From positions 1 through 43,521 of IMG/VR virus record IMGVR_UViG_3300047550_001870: DNA of 43,521 nt. One strand, given 5' to 3'. The position numbers and the translations under genes were made by a program. Position 1 is the first letter of the stretch; the number at the start of each line of letters is the position of its first letter. Shown piece by piece: positions 20,901-25,811 of the stretch. The notes under the pieces were generated by a model. That model worked only from the letters and a program-made list of their open reading frames with translations, searched no databases and was not told the origin of the DNA. Origin of the DNA: a virus.

Positions 20901-21341
20901 GGTCGAGTAATTCCAGTATTAAGTAGTACTTTAGTAAAAATGTTATTAATGCAATCATTTGGAGATCTTAACTATAGTGGTAGAAGACCAGGTAAACGAA
21001 CCAAGAGTAGTTATGTACTAGATAAAGTACATGCAGTATCTGATGATTTTATCAGAGAAAAATCTATTCGTAATCTATTTAATAATAATAATTATAATCC
21101 AGGCGATAAACGAGATATTATTAATGGTGGATATCTAAAAAAACCTGAATTACAACCTTGGTTACAAGATGCTGTAAATAGTGCTCAACAAAGATTTAAA
21201 GAAAAGAAACAACAGCAACAAACACAAACACAGCCTCAAGTACAACAACCACAGCAACCACCTGAACCACAGTCACCACCTAAGGTAAGTTTACAAACTA
21301 TTGGAACAACTCCAATACAACCTCCAAGTGGTATACTGTAA
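8910..21341 (+). CDS. Giant (4143-residue) virion protein with a DEDDy exonuclease-like domain
   Basis: The start has an AGGAG ribosome site 7 bp upstream. Residues about 130-370 are a charged coiled coil. Residues 620-850 carry the three exonuclease motifs: FDIETD (D628, E630), NGNSFDFF (D713) and YAQND (Y837, D841). This is the DEDDy arrangement of 3'-5' exonucleases and polymerase proofreading domains. Near residue 2725, LLKFAEELVHIARIK resembles a zinc-peptidase helix whose first His is Glu. The last 1000 residues contain hydrophobic segments, and the final 60 are Gln/Pro-rich. Position and bulk match gp16-like ejection proteins, but it is about three times T7 gp16 length. I found no single-subunit RNA polymerase motifs of the N4 virion polymerase type. 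Confidence 0.6.
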   Translation: MSCDINTINNIRESLLAQGYPLEEVEAAIELIKLRNSENSSIVDSMLESETKTRPILSNTERKELRGIFTTLTDRIDKVYGGIENFTESFDKAIESLLPIEDKTKLYDYLKRLKLGRGDLTPAGTDYISAIESEIKIQEAIGNQAFANELKQDLIKEKERIKKYTDANKKIQTARDKLLTKIQNLRKMAQLASALAEGSLSDIETEIANKISDGRRKVQEKNMELSSLEVRLDSLKQELKKYPKTGTLSKYVKEKRTDITKRITETKESIKKAKEGIKEAQSNLDAIIQEYVQKDVITKDGKLKDISPTLKKFLTKLQKEEKSTQEKLNKLGYKEFIGATRKVQQGLKQKLAKESKALREIRTGYKQRLGFLETYITEKKKSLPDGVDIAPLIDINFMVMMVGPSAVQYYLHNIRPKLDKPGVDGSDIDMSPLKPGEAIKILKTWRGRMTNSINNGFYSSDLSVLNDENLTYLQAIANNTTIIDLSNPNLFDMVIAPDMLPEQALSLQTLGTIPTENRAQTAAQLAGWIESTRNTLLSLKTAEGFTGTIPESLLRMALHQKLYDIASTAFTTALRQKAKRRNIQSGNFDELIGIKGLLETVGISNVNSLPEFKDPNWNNNFEQLVGFDIETDDTTVNEIRSIQLEVYENGKRVKYVYVNSNDSGEETLINSINTPTRNRIPLNKNQIETILTQLEDLQNKGFKVITFNGNSFDFFNLHNFIDDKNLLMRVSLRSIDLLRNLGFDNRTDTGEYSRIAPGGAKLKDLAQKNLPDAMVSAYGGKVRFRNGVVQYISKPAYTDEFGVEHPDTIEELKGGSDIKQYWKDGLDTGDWTKFDAYAQNDSMLTIDLARLFGTQDSTNVSLEYKPKEKGILAYSITTFKPRSNLFLSSSPNSDGQVTFSHIVDKLVSNNPELEEKAILLNFTYELEYDLNKVLDILDDWLIKAWALDPSNKPKLNLLLDGLQKEKLNSNLTNDLVIKIAKENRAVLKALLKKKFADHGSKYIDSFNGANGQLDSEVFTINHEKNTATLNKDALFRYVESEVEYEDAVYDYFEEFVKNNESFNQKAFSTRLINRFKVREILPNESLSQYYRNIIPEILKKYLPEFSRISDFGNGNLDWKSAYDMGIGLAQMLMDQKPGLIQIDNILISGDNVVSTLLLNGTSSVYQGRAKNFIIPDVSRVHFASPFGVVNEEMAYDNWRLLNRVKFILSNEISDEEFDNFTKFHDPDATKDTSIPISYFVNAQINTVFPDFRDRSPYSSLMTLDERKITAMEFMYQVPRLLSCFNHDCAYWGLNAGGRFLSDKLPTYYKEDFLSAGAPTAAAVLAGAIDQVAWMSVFDFGDENGEELLINSIKRAIELSRSVKPEELMNQTNKSDYRYSGLHITLAAFHFYADGSFEKMNTLFKALNLGNLEDGVVPASGLKDPRYAAIDAMDQELTLLKRDRNAYKTKYRLSDSELISLENVVKQLKSNRENAKEFLKGAITPRFYSAGFKGIFDGLVAKNADKELGFSVSEIRVVTKVLLRQLMHSHLALIDNCLGLNQDDISAVRKIFFENFKPVITKNSMANTFKENFFGELSYKDRRDQMVDYFTNYTNLLAEQLVPKRTKDREKKLEEVKAKFLKAYKDKLDIAASLFNKKDISTLSQDELLDLQNNVNQILSGSLTLKTKEDGTFDLVKGNSNGYNQHLILWALNRRAGVQYKLLDDNLELQRLVTGVHIDPKDYEHYLGRAIFHTYGLEIASGRNHMFGNWGNGPESSKLAQVRVEQGKEANPLGIWDVRDMDVTPDYWHKAFKQQVLIDLAPYYLPPTYNKETESRETYWKENEARSIKELEAQAFANYVMVVAARNPNQKIGDFTAADLKKKIEKYAGTPSQRIRLRTLVSSLGDKNNLMSADASVEGLASYRPAMADIDFSQRSTFALMEMQHVIRAEDLRESQLIKKIEEIKEQEPKDHNEIIPIEHRGHVSIFKKENLPFIPQQTSDTLSSLITGPIDPAAQRAIRIKNQVTGFAKVFGWDQLLDSKDWTRLYLLNQLRSRALIPALRIFQEGSPNSFDLAIKAKAEFFDGFFQTLGTRTKIFLKNKNYSTIDLMTNPEDIGISSRDIIAMRLKYGEGLSWFNVLRYLGKRIDRLAPITFGLVMDPGIIVRGKEGLIQNPTRSQPINIFGLEVRQIYKWILASEVFKRTATEYIFDNHPKLFDELKSKGMVDTAGFVMLEGIPLDEKMQTEIAQLAFRKTRELAIELNSKFSFVLTNQQLHMLHDKTKSALRETPTPLTGPIATQAIGDGFTITHTSVNNPNTLWAFTEDMVVQMLNSLANESLFKNVELAYQTGKDIGTVETDLDKLVKEEERQLFERMSALEEETFDALTLLHKLESDKDSGRTLLTEDYRNSQDGKPKLTVDIPSYFTSPIKLIINNQLVYTTLEESVFITDILQVAKIADNLGMETEAKEIKSLLLRELISSQQDIELDENSPYTMTSQTLIRLTTMLLKAEASIESLNGNKREMLVDFVQPGLTQDSKRKLLEKATTFVRLLQRVTNTNLGENNQYYYMASAQFDRADTIAPSIESDKKFQDSLIIRLNRDINNPDERQKVIKGIKKAYSDFTTLPQRIDISIPDVNFKKDITQFADKDKFILAFGNTGENIVNYLQGLVTQGLISQRIMDMKLIMIGSLAMHNRGILEDLNFESREDLGPSQFAEAAKKNNKYSIGLNIHAMKVTPENEILLKFAEELVHIARIKYMDVNNADYRLLMGAFNTKRSEPMIREMLMAMNLNKPYDLLEQDIKYATKNVEEFLSHYGAMILLQETIYRKDVLSHLEAKYEDVNKLRLWWNRAFYNIKYIAKRAHIKFTQLQNDPYYGEVYNTAYSVIQNLLFNGTGTGVDVGNPNMSFNAFSSFTTSQQTLTPEQKENVRLLSEQLIEIDRKLESGKLDSTTETTLKLEKEEINTRLQQPTINPVSELGLTEGEIQTELKKVKRVDGRIIQRSRPDLTTRALFAEGLNNWNMARGRRVDNSDTLAGMLRIIPDESDKLTRLLQNYFFQGYNQTNLTYNSPMALVVMLSDLIDNWTVTTQSTYLPSSTSGGFMANKLALDGYMGNLRHHTSIVGRTFTNLDVRERINLNVIRRLNGQPITVSDPIEIAAVDNITKAYQLWHTRLTEEMVNSRIKKPGSIQYLDKIGLKLKDSRLLSKEERANGFNAIRNLIRNKALKRLDEHTRNAVFSPYVAFLGGLMMDPNVSFVEQPDFQVTFEKFLIMADGKPAQAINGKEVIMKQIVEEAIEKYAIANSISISAARSQLQNANPAFQDIVKDTLVSFIYKTREHQEIFSELFTKVSNDELDLLLKDYRSILANNAASELTGQRFKALLNSDFGFYMGETQYSADYKPQNTPLDALVYEFLGKLGATAYIFDTRSPMLTSEDIFLENDPKVKDDLDVARAMFDGDIDSIGLSLLRGVGYDTVQRLIAEQVFGIQGFNFTFQQIISMLRGVIQNVDPSNKIWKTANLDGRVKTEDIQSMLLASLDRLETANKDARGTLGNRSSYNPVMDTLLRGGRAITQLTFGPNIPLATWAVEGTMGAIGGALRGNNPLTFLVDAIDQNVGSFVINNVGDLVRVRNGKVGMFNVDPPVLRNIAQNCLWLFEEMYSPMLPGKLTADGFSSEMIDRMSGWERFLAFSNRSNSASMKAIRVASENQANRRIAKDIQNRNLYRLRDSVNKILRNNPNPSNKVLREVIKDSGVSYNIEVLLAFVRAGLFETIETKLPGGKSISSGVLETIEYLMSKNKLDRGTIPMLAFFDLEYDLKTARSDTFGTTIITSGSVQAARTAMMKAMKSYANMAMVVNHPLDGTASATAHHAVLNFYKSYPGLYTAQFLMRRGSVTPAMQFAFELVLYSLADMSYNILLSLASGYYNYEKLKKALQQRDFNYREFVRLIMKYPLFSNNLFGFGSQAIAQVLTTGKGEQLVSSVAESAIGYDIRNIVKAIQGFAAWSMGDVPRQSPLINTYNVFGRVIPVLSSTLVKMLLMQSFGDLNYSGRRPGKRTKSSYVLDKVHAVSDDFIREKSIRNLFNNNNYNPGDKRDIINGGYLKKPELQPWLQDAVNSAQQRFKEKKQQQQTQTQPQVQQPQQPPEPQSPPKVSLQTIGTTPIQPPSGIL

Positions 21342-21427
21342 TCGACTTAGGGGTCAGAAATTTTTGAGGGGCCTAAAGTGGTTTATCGGGTGGTCTATCC
21401 CCCCTTACCCCACTCAACCAATCGACA

Positions 21428-21449
21428 GCTACATGCGTAGCGGATTAGG
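21428..21449 (+). repeat. 22-bp hairpin repeat, copy 1
   Basis: GCTAC-ATGC-GTAGC is a perfect 5-bp hairpin followed by GGATTAGG. The same element recurs at 25930-25951 with only the two bases TG in the loop changed to GC (20 of 22 identical). This copy lies 86 bp after the giant gene, in a gap that also holds other GC-rich hairpins, and 40 bp before the first cassette gene. Confidence 0.75.
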
Positions 21450-21489
21450 TTAAAACCCATTGCCACTAAGTGGCACAGGATTGTCAGTC

Positions 21490-21825
21490 ATGGAAGCCAT
21501 GCTCTTCGTCATCGTCATCTTCGTCAGCATCTTCCTCGCGGTGTTCATGGTCATTATCGGCACCACCATCCGCAAGCTCAAGGAGGAGGTGCAGGACCTG
21601 AAGGAGAAGAACCACAAGTTGCGGTGCTCGGAGCACTCGCTCCTCTGGCAGAGGAGGAATCTCAGGAATGAGATCAAGAACTTGGTGTTGGAAAGTAATT
21701 ACTGGTGCACCCTGAAGGACTGGATGCACAACGAAGTCATGGAAGATATTCGATCTAAGAAGTACAAGAACATGACGGTCGAGCGTCTGTATCAGAAGGC
21801 TTTCAGCAAGCACTACAAGTGGTAA
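21490..21825 (+). CDS. Small membrane-anchored coiled-coil protein
   Basis: The ATG at 21490 is preferred because AGGA lies 9 bp upstream. An in-frame TTG at 21460 sits inside a hairpin (TGCCAC-TAA-GTGGCA). The 111-residue product starts with one long membrane segment (MLFVIVIFVSIFLAVFMVII). A heptad-like coiled coil follows (IRKLKEEVQDLKEKNHKL), then a basic C-terminal part. The layout resembles inner-membrane spanin subunits, but there is no partner lipoprotein gene and no other lysis gene nearby, so the role is open. Base composition is clearly GC-richer than the upstream late genes. Confidence 0.65.
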   Translation: MEAMLFVIVIFVSIFLAVFMVIIGTTIRKLKEEVQDLKEKNHKLRCSEHSLLWQRRNLRNEIKNLVLESNYWCTLKDWMHNEVMEDIRSKKYKNMTVERLYQKAFSKHYKW

Positions 21826-21841
21826 TCTGAGTACTACTGTC

Positions 21842-21870
21842 GCCCCCTAGGAACAATCCTAGGGGGCTTT
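21842..21870 (+). terminator. Terminator-like hairpin
   Basis: An 11-bp perfect stem, GCCCCCTAGGA / TCCTAGGGGGC with loop ACAA, lies 16 bp after the preceding stop codon. Only TTT follows, so termination strength is uncertain and it may serve as an mRNA end stabiliser. Confidence 0.6.
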
Positions 21871-21901
21871 CAGCTGCACTCAGCAGCAGAAAGGAAGAGT
21901 C

Positions 21902-22018
21902 ATGTCTGACTTCTTCATCTGTGTGGGATTTGCCATCGGATTCGGTATCCTGTTGGCGTGTGTGAACACCGCATCCAAGTGGGCTGACGAGGCCCGAAAG
22001 GACGGAGCAATCAAGTGA
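21902..22018 (+). CDS. 38-residue small membrane protein
   Basis: This short frame starts at ATG 21902 with a good ribosome site (AAGGAAGAG). It encodes one hydrophobic segment (FFICVGFAIGFGILLACV) and a charged tail ending KDGAIK. Its stop overlaps the GTG start of the next gene (GTGA), which indicates translational coupling and supports that it is real. No family is recognised. A small holin-like or regulatory membrane peptide is possible but unsupported. Confidence 0.6.
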   Translation: MSDFFICVGFAIGFGILLACVNTASKWADEARKDGAIK

Positions 22019-22239
22019 AAAAAGGATGCATCCTTATTCTAAAAGATTCAGTTAAGGTTACAGTAAACTGCACTGTAACAGGAGAGGTATACATCCTCAT
22101 CCTTCCATTGGAAGGGTGGAAAAAGTGGAAAGATGGGGAAAATATTCAGGTAGTGTTTCCACTTCTTTCTCCAAATGAGAGGGAAATGTTAATTTCTGGC
22201 ATCACTCCTGCGGAGTGGAACCAGAAGTATCCGTCGTAA
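22015..22239 (+). CDS. Conserved small phage protein, unknown function
   Basis: A GTG start overlaps the previous stop codon. The 74-residue protein has the ending FPLLSPNEREMLISGITPAEW. From general knowledge this is like the 'LS..ERE.LISG..P..W' tail of many small phage proteins that are annotated only as hypothetical. There is no signal peptide or cysteine cluster. A strong GAAA-capped hairpin begins 10 bp after the stop. Confidence 0.7.
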   Translation: MKKGCILILKDSVKVTVNCTVTGEVYILILPLEGWKKWKDGENIQVVFPLLSPNEREMLISGITPAEWNQKYPS

Positions 22240-22248
22240 TTACCATCG

Positions 22249-22276
22249 CTCCCCTAGGAAACTAGGGGAGCCTTTG
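22249..22276 (+). terminator. Terminator-like hairpin with GAAA loop
   Basis: A 10-bp perfect stem, GCTCCCCTAG / CTAGGGGAGC, is closed by a GAAA tetraloop and followed by CTTT. The CCCCTAG core is shared with the hairpin at 21842. The U-tract is weak, so it may protect mRNA ends rather than terminate. Confidence 0.55.
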
Positions 22277-22504
22277 GCTGTTCCGACACAGCAACCACCT
22301 TACTCTCTGGTGGTAGGAGTTAATAAGAGAGAACCCAATCTGCCGCAAGGCAAGGATAAAAGATTGGGAATGGATAAACGATTTATCCATACTGCACGAT
22401 GCGTCCCAAGCTGCAATGAGGCGAGCTTCACGGCCAACCCGTTGGTGAAGGATATCGTTATGCAGTTGTACTTGGCCTATCCCCATCCTCGTTGGATGGT
22501 TTTT
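22277..22504 (+). promoter_or_regulatory. Structured leader ending in an attenuator-like terminator
   Basis: The leader of the following 70-residue gene holds consecutive stems. They include CCACC/GGTGG, and CCCAATC (22334) pairing with GATTGGG (22362) around TGCC-GCAA-GGCA. A perfect 8-bp hairpin TGGATAAA-CGA-TTTATCCA spans 22371-22389. The last is CCATCC-TCGTT-GGATGG-TTTTT (22483-22504), a textbook intrinsic terminator, which ends just before the AAAGGAG ribosome site. This is the arrangement of transcription attenuators and some riboswitches. No known class is recognised, and no leader peptide is evident. Confidence 0.5.
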
Positions 22505-22518
22505 CAAAGGAGTCAGTT

Positions 22519-22731
22519 ATGCGTTACAATGTGATTCGGTCTGAGAAGATCACCATCCGCGCCGCCTCGCAGGAGACTGGCAACGGCCAGTCCCTGCACC
22601 GCATCATCACGGCGGTCAGCCACCGCCGTTCGGAGGAGATCGTTGAGTTCAAGGACAGCAAGCCGCTGTCCAAGAAGGACATTCGGGATCTTAAGAGCGA
22701 AATGGTCGCTCTATGCGCTGACATGATGTGA
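22519..22731 (+). CDS. Small basic protein, unknown function
   Basis: The ATG at 22519 follows AAAGGAG by 6 bp; an in-frame ATG at 22492 lies inside the terminator stem and is rejected. The 70-residue product (MRYNVIRSEKITIRAAS, then HRRSEEIVEFKDSKPLSKKD) is charged and has no recognised domain. The stop codon lies inside a 9-bp hairpin, ACATGATGT-GATT-ACATCATGT (22721-22742), which could affect mRNA 3' stability. Codons are C/G-ending, as in the neighbouring polymerase gene. Confidence 0.65.
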   Translation: MRYNVIRSEKITIRAASQETGNGQSLHRIITAVSHRRSEEIVEFKDSKPLSKKDIRDLKSEMVALCADMM

Positions 22732-22749
22732 TTACATCATGTGATCTAC

Positions 22750-22839
22750 GCTTGGGCTGGCTTAACGGCCAGTCCAAGCATTCGCCAATGACTGCGGCTT
22801 TGTAGCAGTCAACCCTAAGTGATCTGGGGTTCAGATCAC
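22750..22839 (+). promoter_or_regulatory. Three successive hairpins upstream of the compact RNA polymerase gene
   Basis: GCTTGG-G-CTGGC (22750-22761) pairs fully with GCCAG-T-CCAAGC, with one G-U pair. GACTGC (22790) pairs with GCAGTC (22805). GTGATCTG (22819) pairs with CAGATCAC (22832) around GGGTT. None has a U-tract, so they look like mRNA structure or processing signals rather than terminators. No sigma70 or T7-type promoter is recognisable here. Confidence 0.5.
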
Positions 22840-22882
22840 ACCGTCAGGTAGGGGCATAGTCCCCAGATTGGACAGGTTCCAC

Positions 22883-24640
22883 ATGAACCTCTCTCCGCTT
22901 TCGTCGTTCGTCAACCCGATTCTCAACCGCATCCAGAACTCGATCCGCATCCACATGGCGATCAACATCGCCACACGGATTGCGGACAACCCCACCCACG
23001 GTAAGGAAATTGTCCAGTACCTCATCGATGAAGGCGCGTTGGAGGTCCGCAAGATCCACGACGAGTCTACGGGAGAAGATATCGTCTTCGTCGGCAAGCC
23101 CAAGTCGGAGTACCACATCCTCCGCGAAGTGCCAAGGTGGCAGCCTGATGCAATGCTGACCGAGAACCAGTGCAAGGTTCTCAACTACCTTCAGGATGCT
23201 ACCTTCAGCATCAACATGAAGGTCTACGAATTTGTCCAGAAGCACCGCGATCACTGGCAGTGGAAGATGGGCGACCGTACCATGGATAAGATTGCCTCTA
23301 CCATGAAGGCAATTCAGGAGTATCTTGTCAAGTATCCTGATGGCATCTTCAAGCAGAAGTATGCCACGCCAGATGGACGGCGTTACTATGCTCTGATGAA
23401 TCCTCTGACCCATCAAGGTGGGGATGTGCCTCGTGGTTTGACCCAGTGGGGAAAGAAGTACAAAGTCAAGTCCCGTGCTGCAATTCACAAGATTGCGGAA
23501 ATCCTGAAAGATGAATACGGGGTTGGGATTGACAACTACAAGTTTGTGGTTGCCAATCCCGAACTGGCCTTTGGGACTGAGTATGGCTTGAAGGGCAAGA
23601 AGCCAGCGTGTACATACGCTGCTGCATTGTGCATTGCCGAACTCATGGAGACTGGGGAATCGGCATTTATTGTCCAACAGGATCAGACTTGTTCTGGCTT
23701 CCAACATTGGGGTATGGAACTTGGTTGTCACAACCTTTCCCTGTTGACCAATCTTATTGGCGGTGCCAAGAAAGATCTCTACACCACAGCAGCTGAGATG
23801 GCTCAGTTGTTTGTCTCTGGGGACTATGCCTACTTCTTTGATAGAAAGTCTGGCAAGTTCTTTGTCATGAGAATTGGGTATGGTGCAGCTGCGGCATCCC
23901 TTGCCCGTGGCTTGATCCTGGATAAGCCTCAGGATGATGAGTACAAGTATCTCAATGAGGATGGGGTCTACATCCCCAACTCACTTGAGAGTCTGGCTAA
24001 GAACCGCTTTAATGAGGACAACTATGATTACTTTGTCAAGTGTGGTTGGCCTGAGGCGGTAAATCAGAGTCAGGTCATCTCCAAGGCTTATTACAACGGT
24101 CTGATGAAACTGTCGCCTATGCTTCAATCTGCCCTGCGGATGTGCAAGGAAGCTAACCGTGCTGCTTTGGCTAAGGGTGAATTCATGTATTGGGTCCTGC
24201 CCAATGGGGATGTCAAGAAGAATGTGGCTTGGAAGCCTAACCCTGAGGCTAAGCGAGTTCGTATTTCCATGCGTGACCAGAAGGATGTAAAGTTTCAGTT
24301 CTCCTTCATGCCCATGGAGCGCATGGCTAATGACTCTGCCGTGGCTCCTATCTTTATCCACGGTGCAGACGGCGTGACAATGGGACAGATTGTCATTGAC
24401 TCGCATGAGAACTTCTTTGAACCTATTGCTCCAATCCATGACTCTACGGGTACTACCGTGTCTCACTTTGATGAGATTGGTCCTATGTGGATTGATATCT
24501 GCACCAAGTTCTGGCTGAATCGGGAAGAGTCTATGTTCTTTGAAACCATGCGTAGGTATGGAATTGTCATTCCCAAGAAGGTCTGGCCTAAGGGCTGGAT
24601 TCCCATCGACATTTCTAAAGCCCAGTACCATCTGGGTTAA
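22883..24640 (+). CDS. Compact single-subunit (T7-family) DNA-dependent RNA polymerase
   Basis: The ATG at 22883 gives 585 residues; a TTG 15 bp upstream is the alternative. All core motifs are present. DGRRY (164-168) corresponds to the T7 DxRGR loop. QQDQTCSGFQHWG is motif A with D267. K325 to Y333 (GKFFVMRIGYG) is motif B with Lys and Tyr conserved. PIHDSTGT is motif C with D520. Length and spacing correspond to the polymerase domain alone, so the roughly 300-residue N-terminal promoter-binding domain of T7 RNAP is missing. The A-to-B interval is short (58 residues against about 94 in T7). It ends AQYHLG instead of the T7-like FAFA foot. A second, full-length polymerase is encoded at 31291. 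Confidence 0.85.
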   Translation: MNLSPLSSFVNPILNRIQNSIRIHMAINIATRIADNPTHGKEIVQYLIDEGALEVRKIHDESTGEDIVFVGKPKSEYHILREVPRWQPDAMLTENQCKVLNYLQDATFSINMKVYEFVQKHRDHWQWKMGDRTMDKIASTMKAIQEYLVKYPDGIFKQKYATPDGRRYYALMNPLTHQGGDVPRGLTQWGKKYKVKSRAAIHKIAEILKDEYGVGIDNYKFVVANPELAFGTEYGLKGKKPACTYAAALCIAELMETGESAFIVQQDQTCSGFQHWGMELGCHNLSLLTNLIGGAKKDLYTTAAEMAQLFVSGDYAYFFDRKSGKFFVMRIGYGAAAASLARGLILDKPQDDEYKYLNEDGVYIPNSLESLAKNRFNEDNYDYFVKCGWPEAVNQSQVISKAYYNGLMKLSPMLQSALRMCKEANRAALAKGEFMYWVLPNGDVKKNVAWKPNPEAKRVRISMRDQKDVKFQFSFMPMERMANDSAVAPIFIHGADGVTMGQIVIDSHENFFEPIAPIHDSTGTTVSHFDEIGPMWIDICTKFWLNREESMFFETMRRYGIVIPKKVWPKGWIPIDISKAQYHLG

Positions 24641-24668
24641 ACCCCTGATCCATAAGGAGGATCATCCA

Positions 24669-25133
24669 ATGTTTCTTATCCGCATTGTCAGCAAGTCGAA
24701 CGCTCGTCGCAAGTACACTCTGGTTGCCCGCCACATGGCGGGAGCGGCCACTGGCTCTGTCCAGTTGGTAAAGCAGTTCAGCACCGAGGTGATGTTGGAC
24801 TTTCCCAACACACAGGATCTAAACAAGTTCCTAAAAGGAGGAAACGATCAATGGTCCATTGAGGCCATTGACCGTCCCAAAACCTATTTCACCCAAGGGG
24901 TGATTCAGGTCTGGGATGGAAATCAGTTCTTCTGTCAGGCCACCATCTGGCCTGAAGGGGACGAAACTTCAAAGACCACCATCGTGGGTCCCAAGAAGGA
25001 CTCTGCCGAGGACGCTAGGAAGGCGTTCTGGTTCTTCTGGAATCACGGAAACCACAAACATAAGACGGAGGAGGGCAATTCTGCCCGCCTCATTAGGTAC
25101 AAGACTGGCTATCAGGAGGTGATTGTCTCATAA
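24669..25133 (+). CDS. Hypothetical protein next to the compact RNA polymerase
   Basis: The ATG at 24669 follows a near-perfect ribosome site (AAGGAGGATCATCC), 28 bp after the polymerase stop. The 154-residue product is soluble-looking, rich in Trp/Phe (QATIWPEG, KAFWFFWNHGNHKHK) and basic near the middle. I recognise no family. Tight spacing and shared GC-rich codon use suggest co-expression with the polymerase, so a transcription-linked role is possible but unproven. Confidence 0.75.
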   Translation: MFLIRIVSKSNARRKYTLVARHMAGAATGSVQLVKQFSTEVMLDFPNTQDLNKFLKGGNDQWSIEAIDRPKTYFTQGVIQVWDGNQFFCQATIWPEGDETSKTTIVGPKKDSAEDARKAFWFFWNHGNHKHKTEEGNSARLIRYKTGYQEVIVS

Positions 25134-25282
25134 AAGGGTATATAGAAAACATCTACCCCTTAGGTAAACCCTCAGGTTCGCCCTACGCTTCGCGTGGCCA
25201 TTCCCCTTGGGGACTCCTAGTTGCCCCATTCTGGGGTTGTACAGTGGCCCCTTGCGGGGTGGATGATTTACTATCATCAGTG

Positions 25283-25374
25283 GAATCGTCCCTGAGGGCC
25301 CTAGAATCGTCCCTAAGGCATTCTTTACCCCTAGGGGTACCCAGATACCCTTAGGATTGGAACGTCCCTAATGG
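25283..25374 (+). repeat. Iteron-like GAATCGTCCCT repeats
   Basis: GAATCGTCCCTGAGG (25283-25297) and GAATCGTCCCTAAGG (25304-25318) differ at one base and are 21 bp apart, two helical turns. A diverged third copy, GAACGTCCCTAATGG, is at 25360-25374. The spacing suits side-by-side protein binding (operator, promoter or replication iteron). Confidence 0.6.
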
Positions 25375-25400
25375 GTTTATACGCCGTTTTACGAAAAAAA

Positions 25401-25430
25401 TGCAATACCCGTTGGGTACCCTGCTTTTTT
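25401..25430 (+). terminator. Intrinsic terminator
   Basis: TGC and TACCC pair with GGGTA and GCA across a GTT loop, with a small internal loop (A opposite CCC). The stem is followed by TTTTTT. An A7 tract (25394-25400) precedes it, so it may work in both directions. It would end transcription of the compact polymerase operon. Confidence 0.65.
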
Positions 25431-25607
25431 CCCTTAGGAACCATACCCCGCGAGTACCACGCCAAGCGAAGCCCCGTGCAGACTCGCTAACTCGCTGCAC
25501 TACGCGGAAGATCGTGTGTTGATCACACATGGTCAATCCTGACATCAATTGTGATGTTGATTTGGCCGCGTGTGCCACAATCACCAGCACATTACATGGA
25601 GGATACC

Positions 25608-25811
25608 ATGAACGGTATCACTGTTGAGGAGGGCGTGAATGCCCTGCATCTGATGGGAATCAAGATCAATGTCCGTACTGGTCTTGCTCCCAGGTCGGAA
25701 GCTGTCCTGAAGGGGATCATCATGAACCCTTCGTGCAAGCCCCACACCCGCGAGCAGGCTTTGCTTGAGCTCCAGCAGCTCAAGAACCCGCCCGTTGAGC
25801 AGACGGCCTAA
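25608..25811 (+). CDS. Small hypothetical protein
   Basis: The ATG at 25608 has a TGGAGGAT ribosome site 5 bp upstream. The 67-residue product (MNGITVEEGVNALHLMGIKI, then HTREQALLELQQLKNPP) is predicted helical, with no cysteine cluster or membrane segment. It stands alone between two structured non-coding stretches. Function not recognised. Confidence 0.65.
   Translation: MNGITVEEGVNALHLMGIKINVRTGLAPRSEAVLKGIIMNPSCKPHTREQALLELQQLKNPPVEQTA

Larger units (their letters stand above)
25134..25607 (+). other. Gap without a gene: structured, repeat-bearing intergenic region
   Basis: No convincing gene lies in these 474 bp. The gap holds CCCTTAGG at 25157, 25348 and 25431. It also holds the palindrome TACCCCTAGGGGTA (25326-25339), an iteron-like repeat cluster and an intrinsic terminator. 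After that comes a foldable leader: CCGCG near 25448 with CGCGG near 25504, GTGCAG with CTGCAC, and ACATCA-ATTG-TGATGT. I see no sigma70 promoter that I would defend. Confidence 0.5.

Noticed and set aside
8910-21341. Virion RNA polymerase of the N4 type in the giant protein
   Set aside because: I looked for T7/N4 motif A, B and C strings and for a DxDGD-type site and found none; only the exonuclease motifs were convincing.
21484-21813. 109-codon minus-strand frame of low-complexity E/D/H sequence
   Set aside because: Antisense shadow of the coiled-coil membrane protein gene.
22274-22534. 86-codon plus-strand frame
   Set aside because: It crosses several stable hairpins and a terminator, has no ribosome site and conflicts with the well-supported gene at 22519.
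22844-23731. 295-codon open frame on the minus strand
   Set aside because: It lies opposite the compact RNA polymerase gene, whose motifs are unambiguous. The GC-rich codon use of that gene keeps the antisense frame free of stops.
25351-25590. Minus-strand 79-codon frame in the structured gap
   Set aside because: It spans the terminator and hairpins, has no ribosome site, and all supported genes are on the plus strand.
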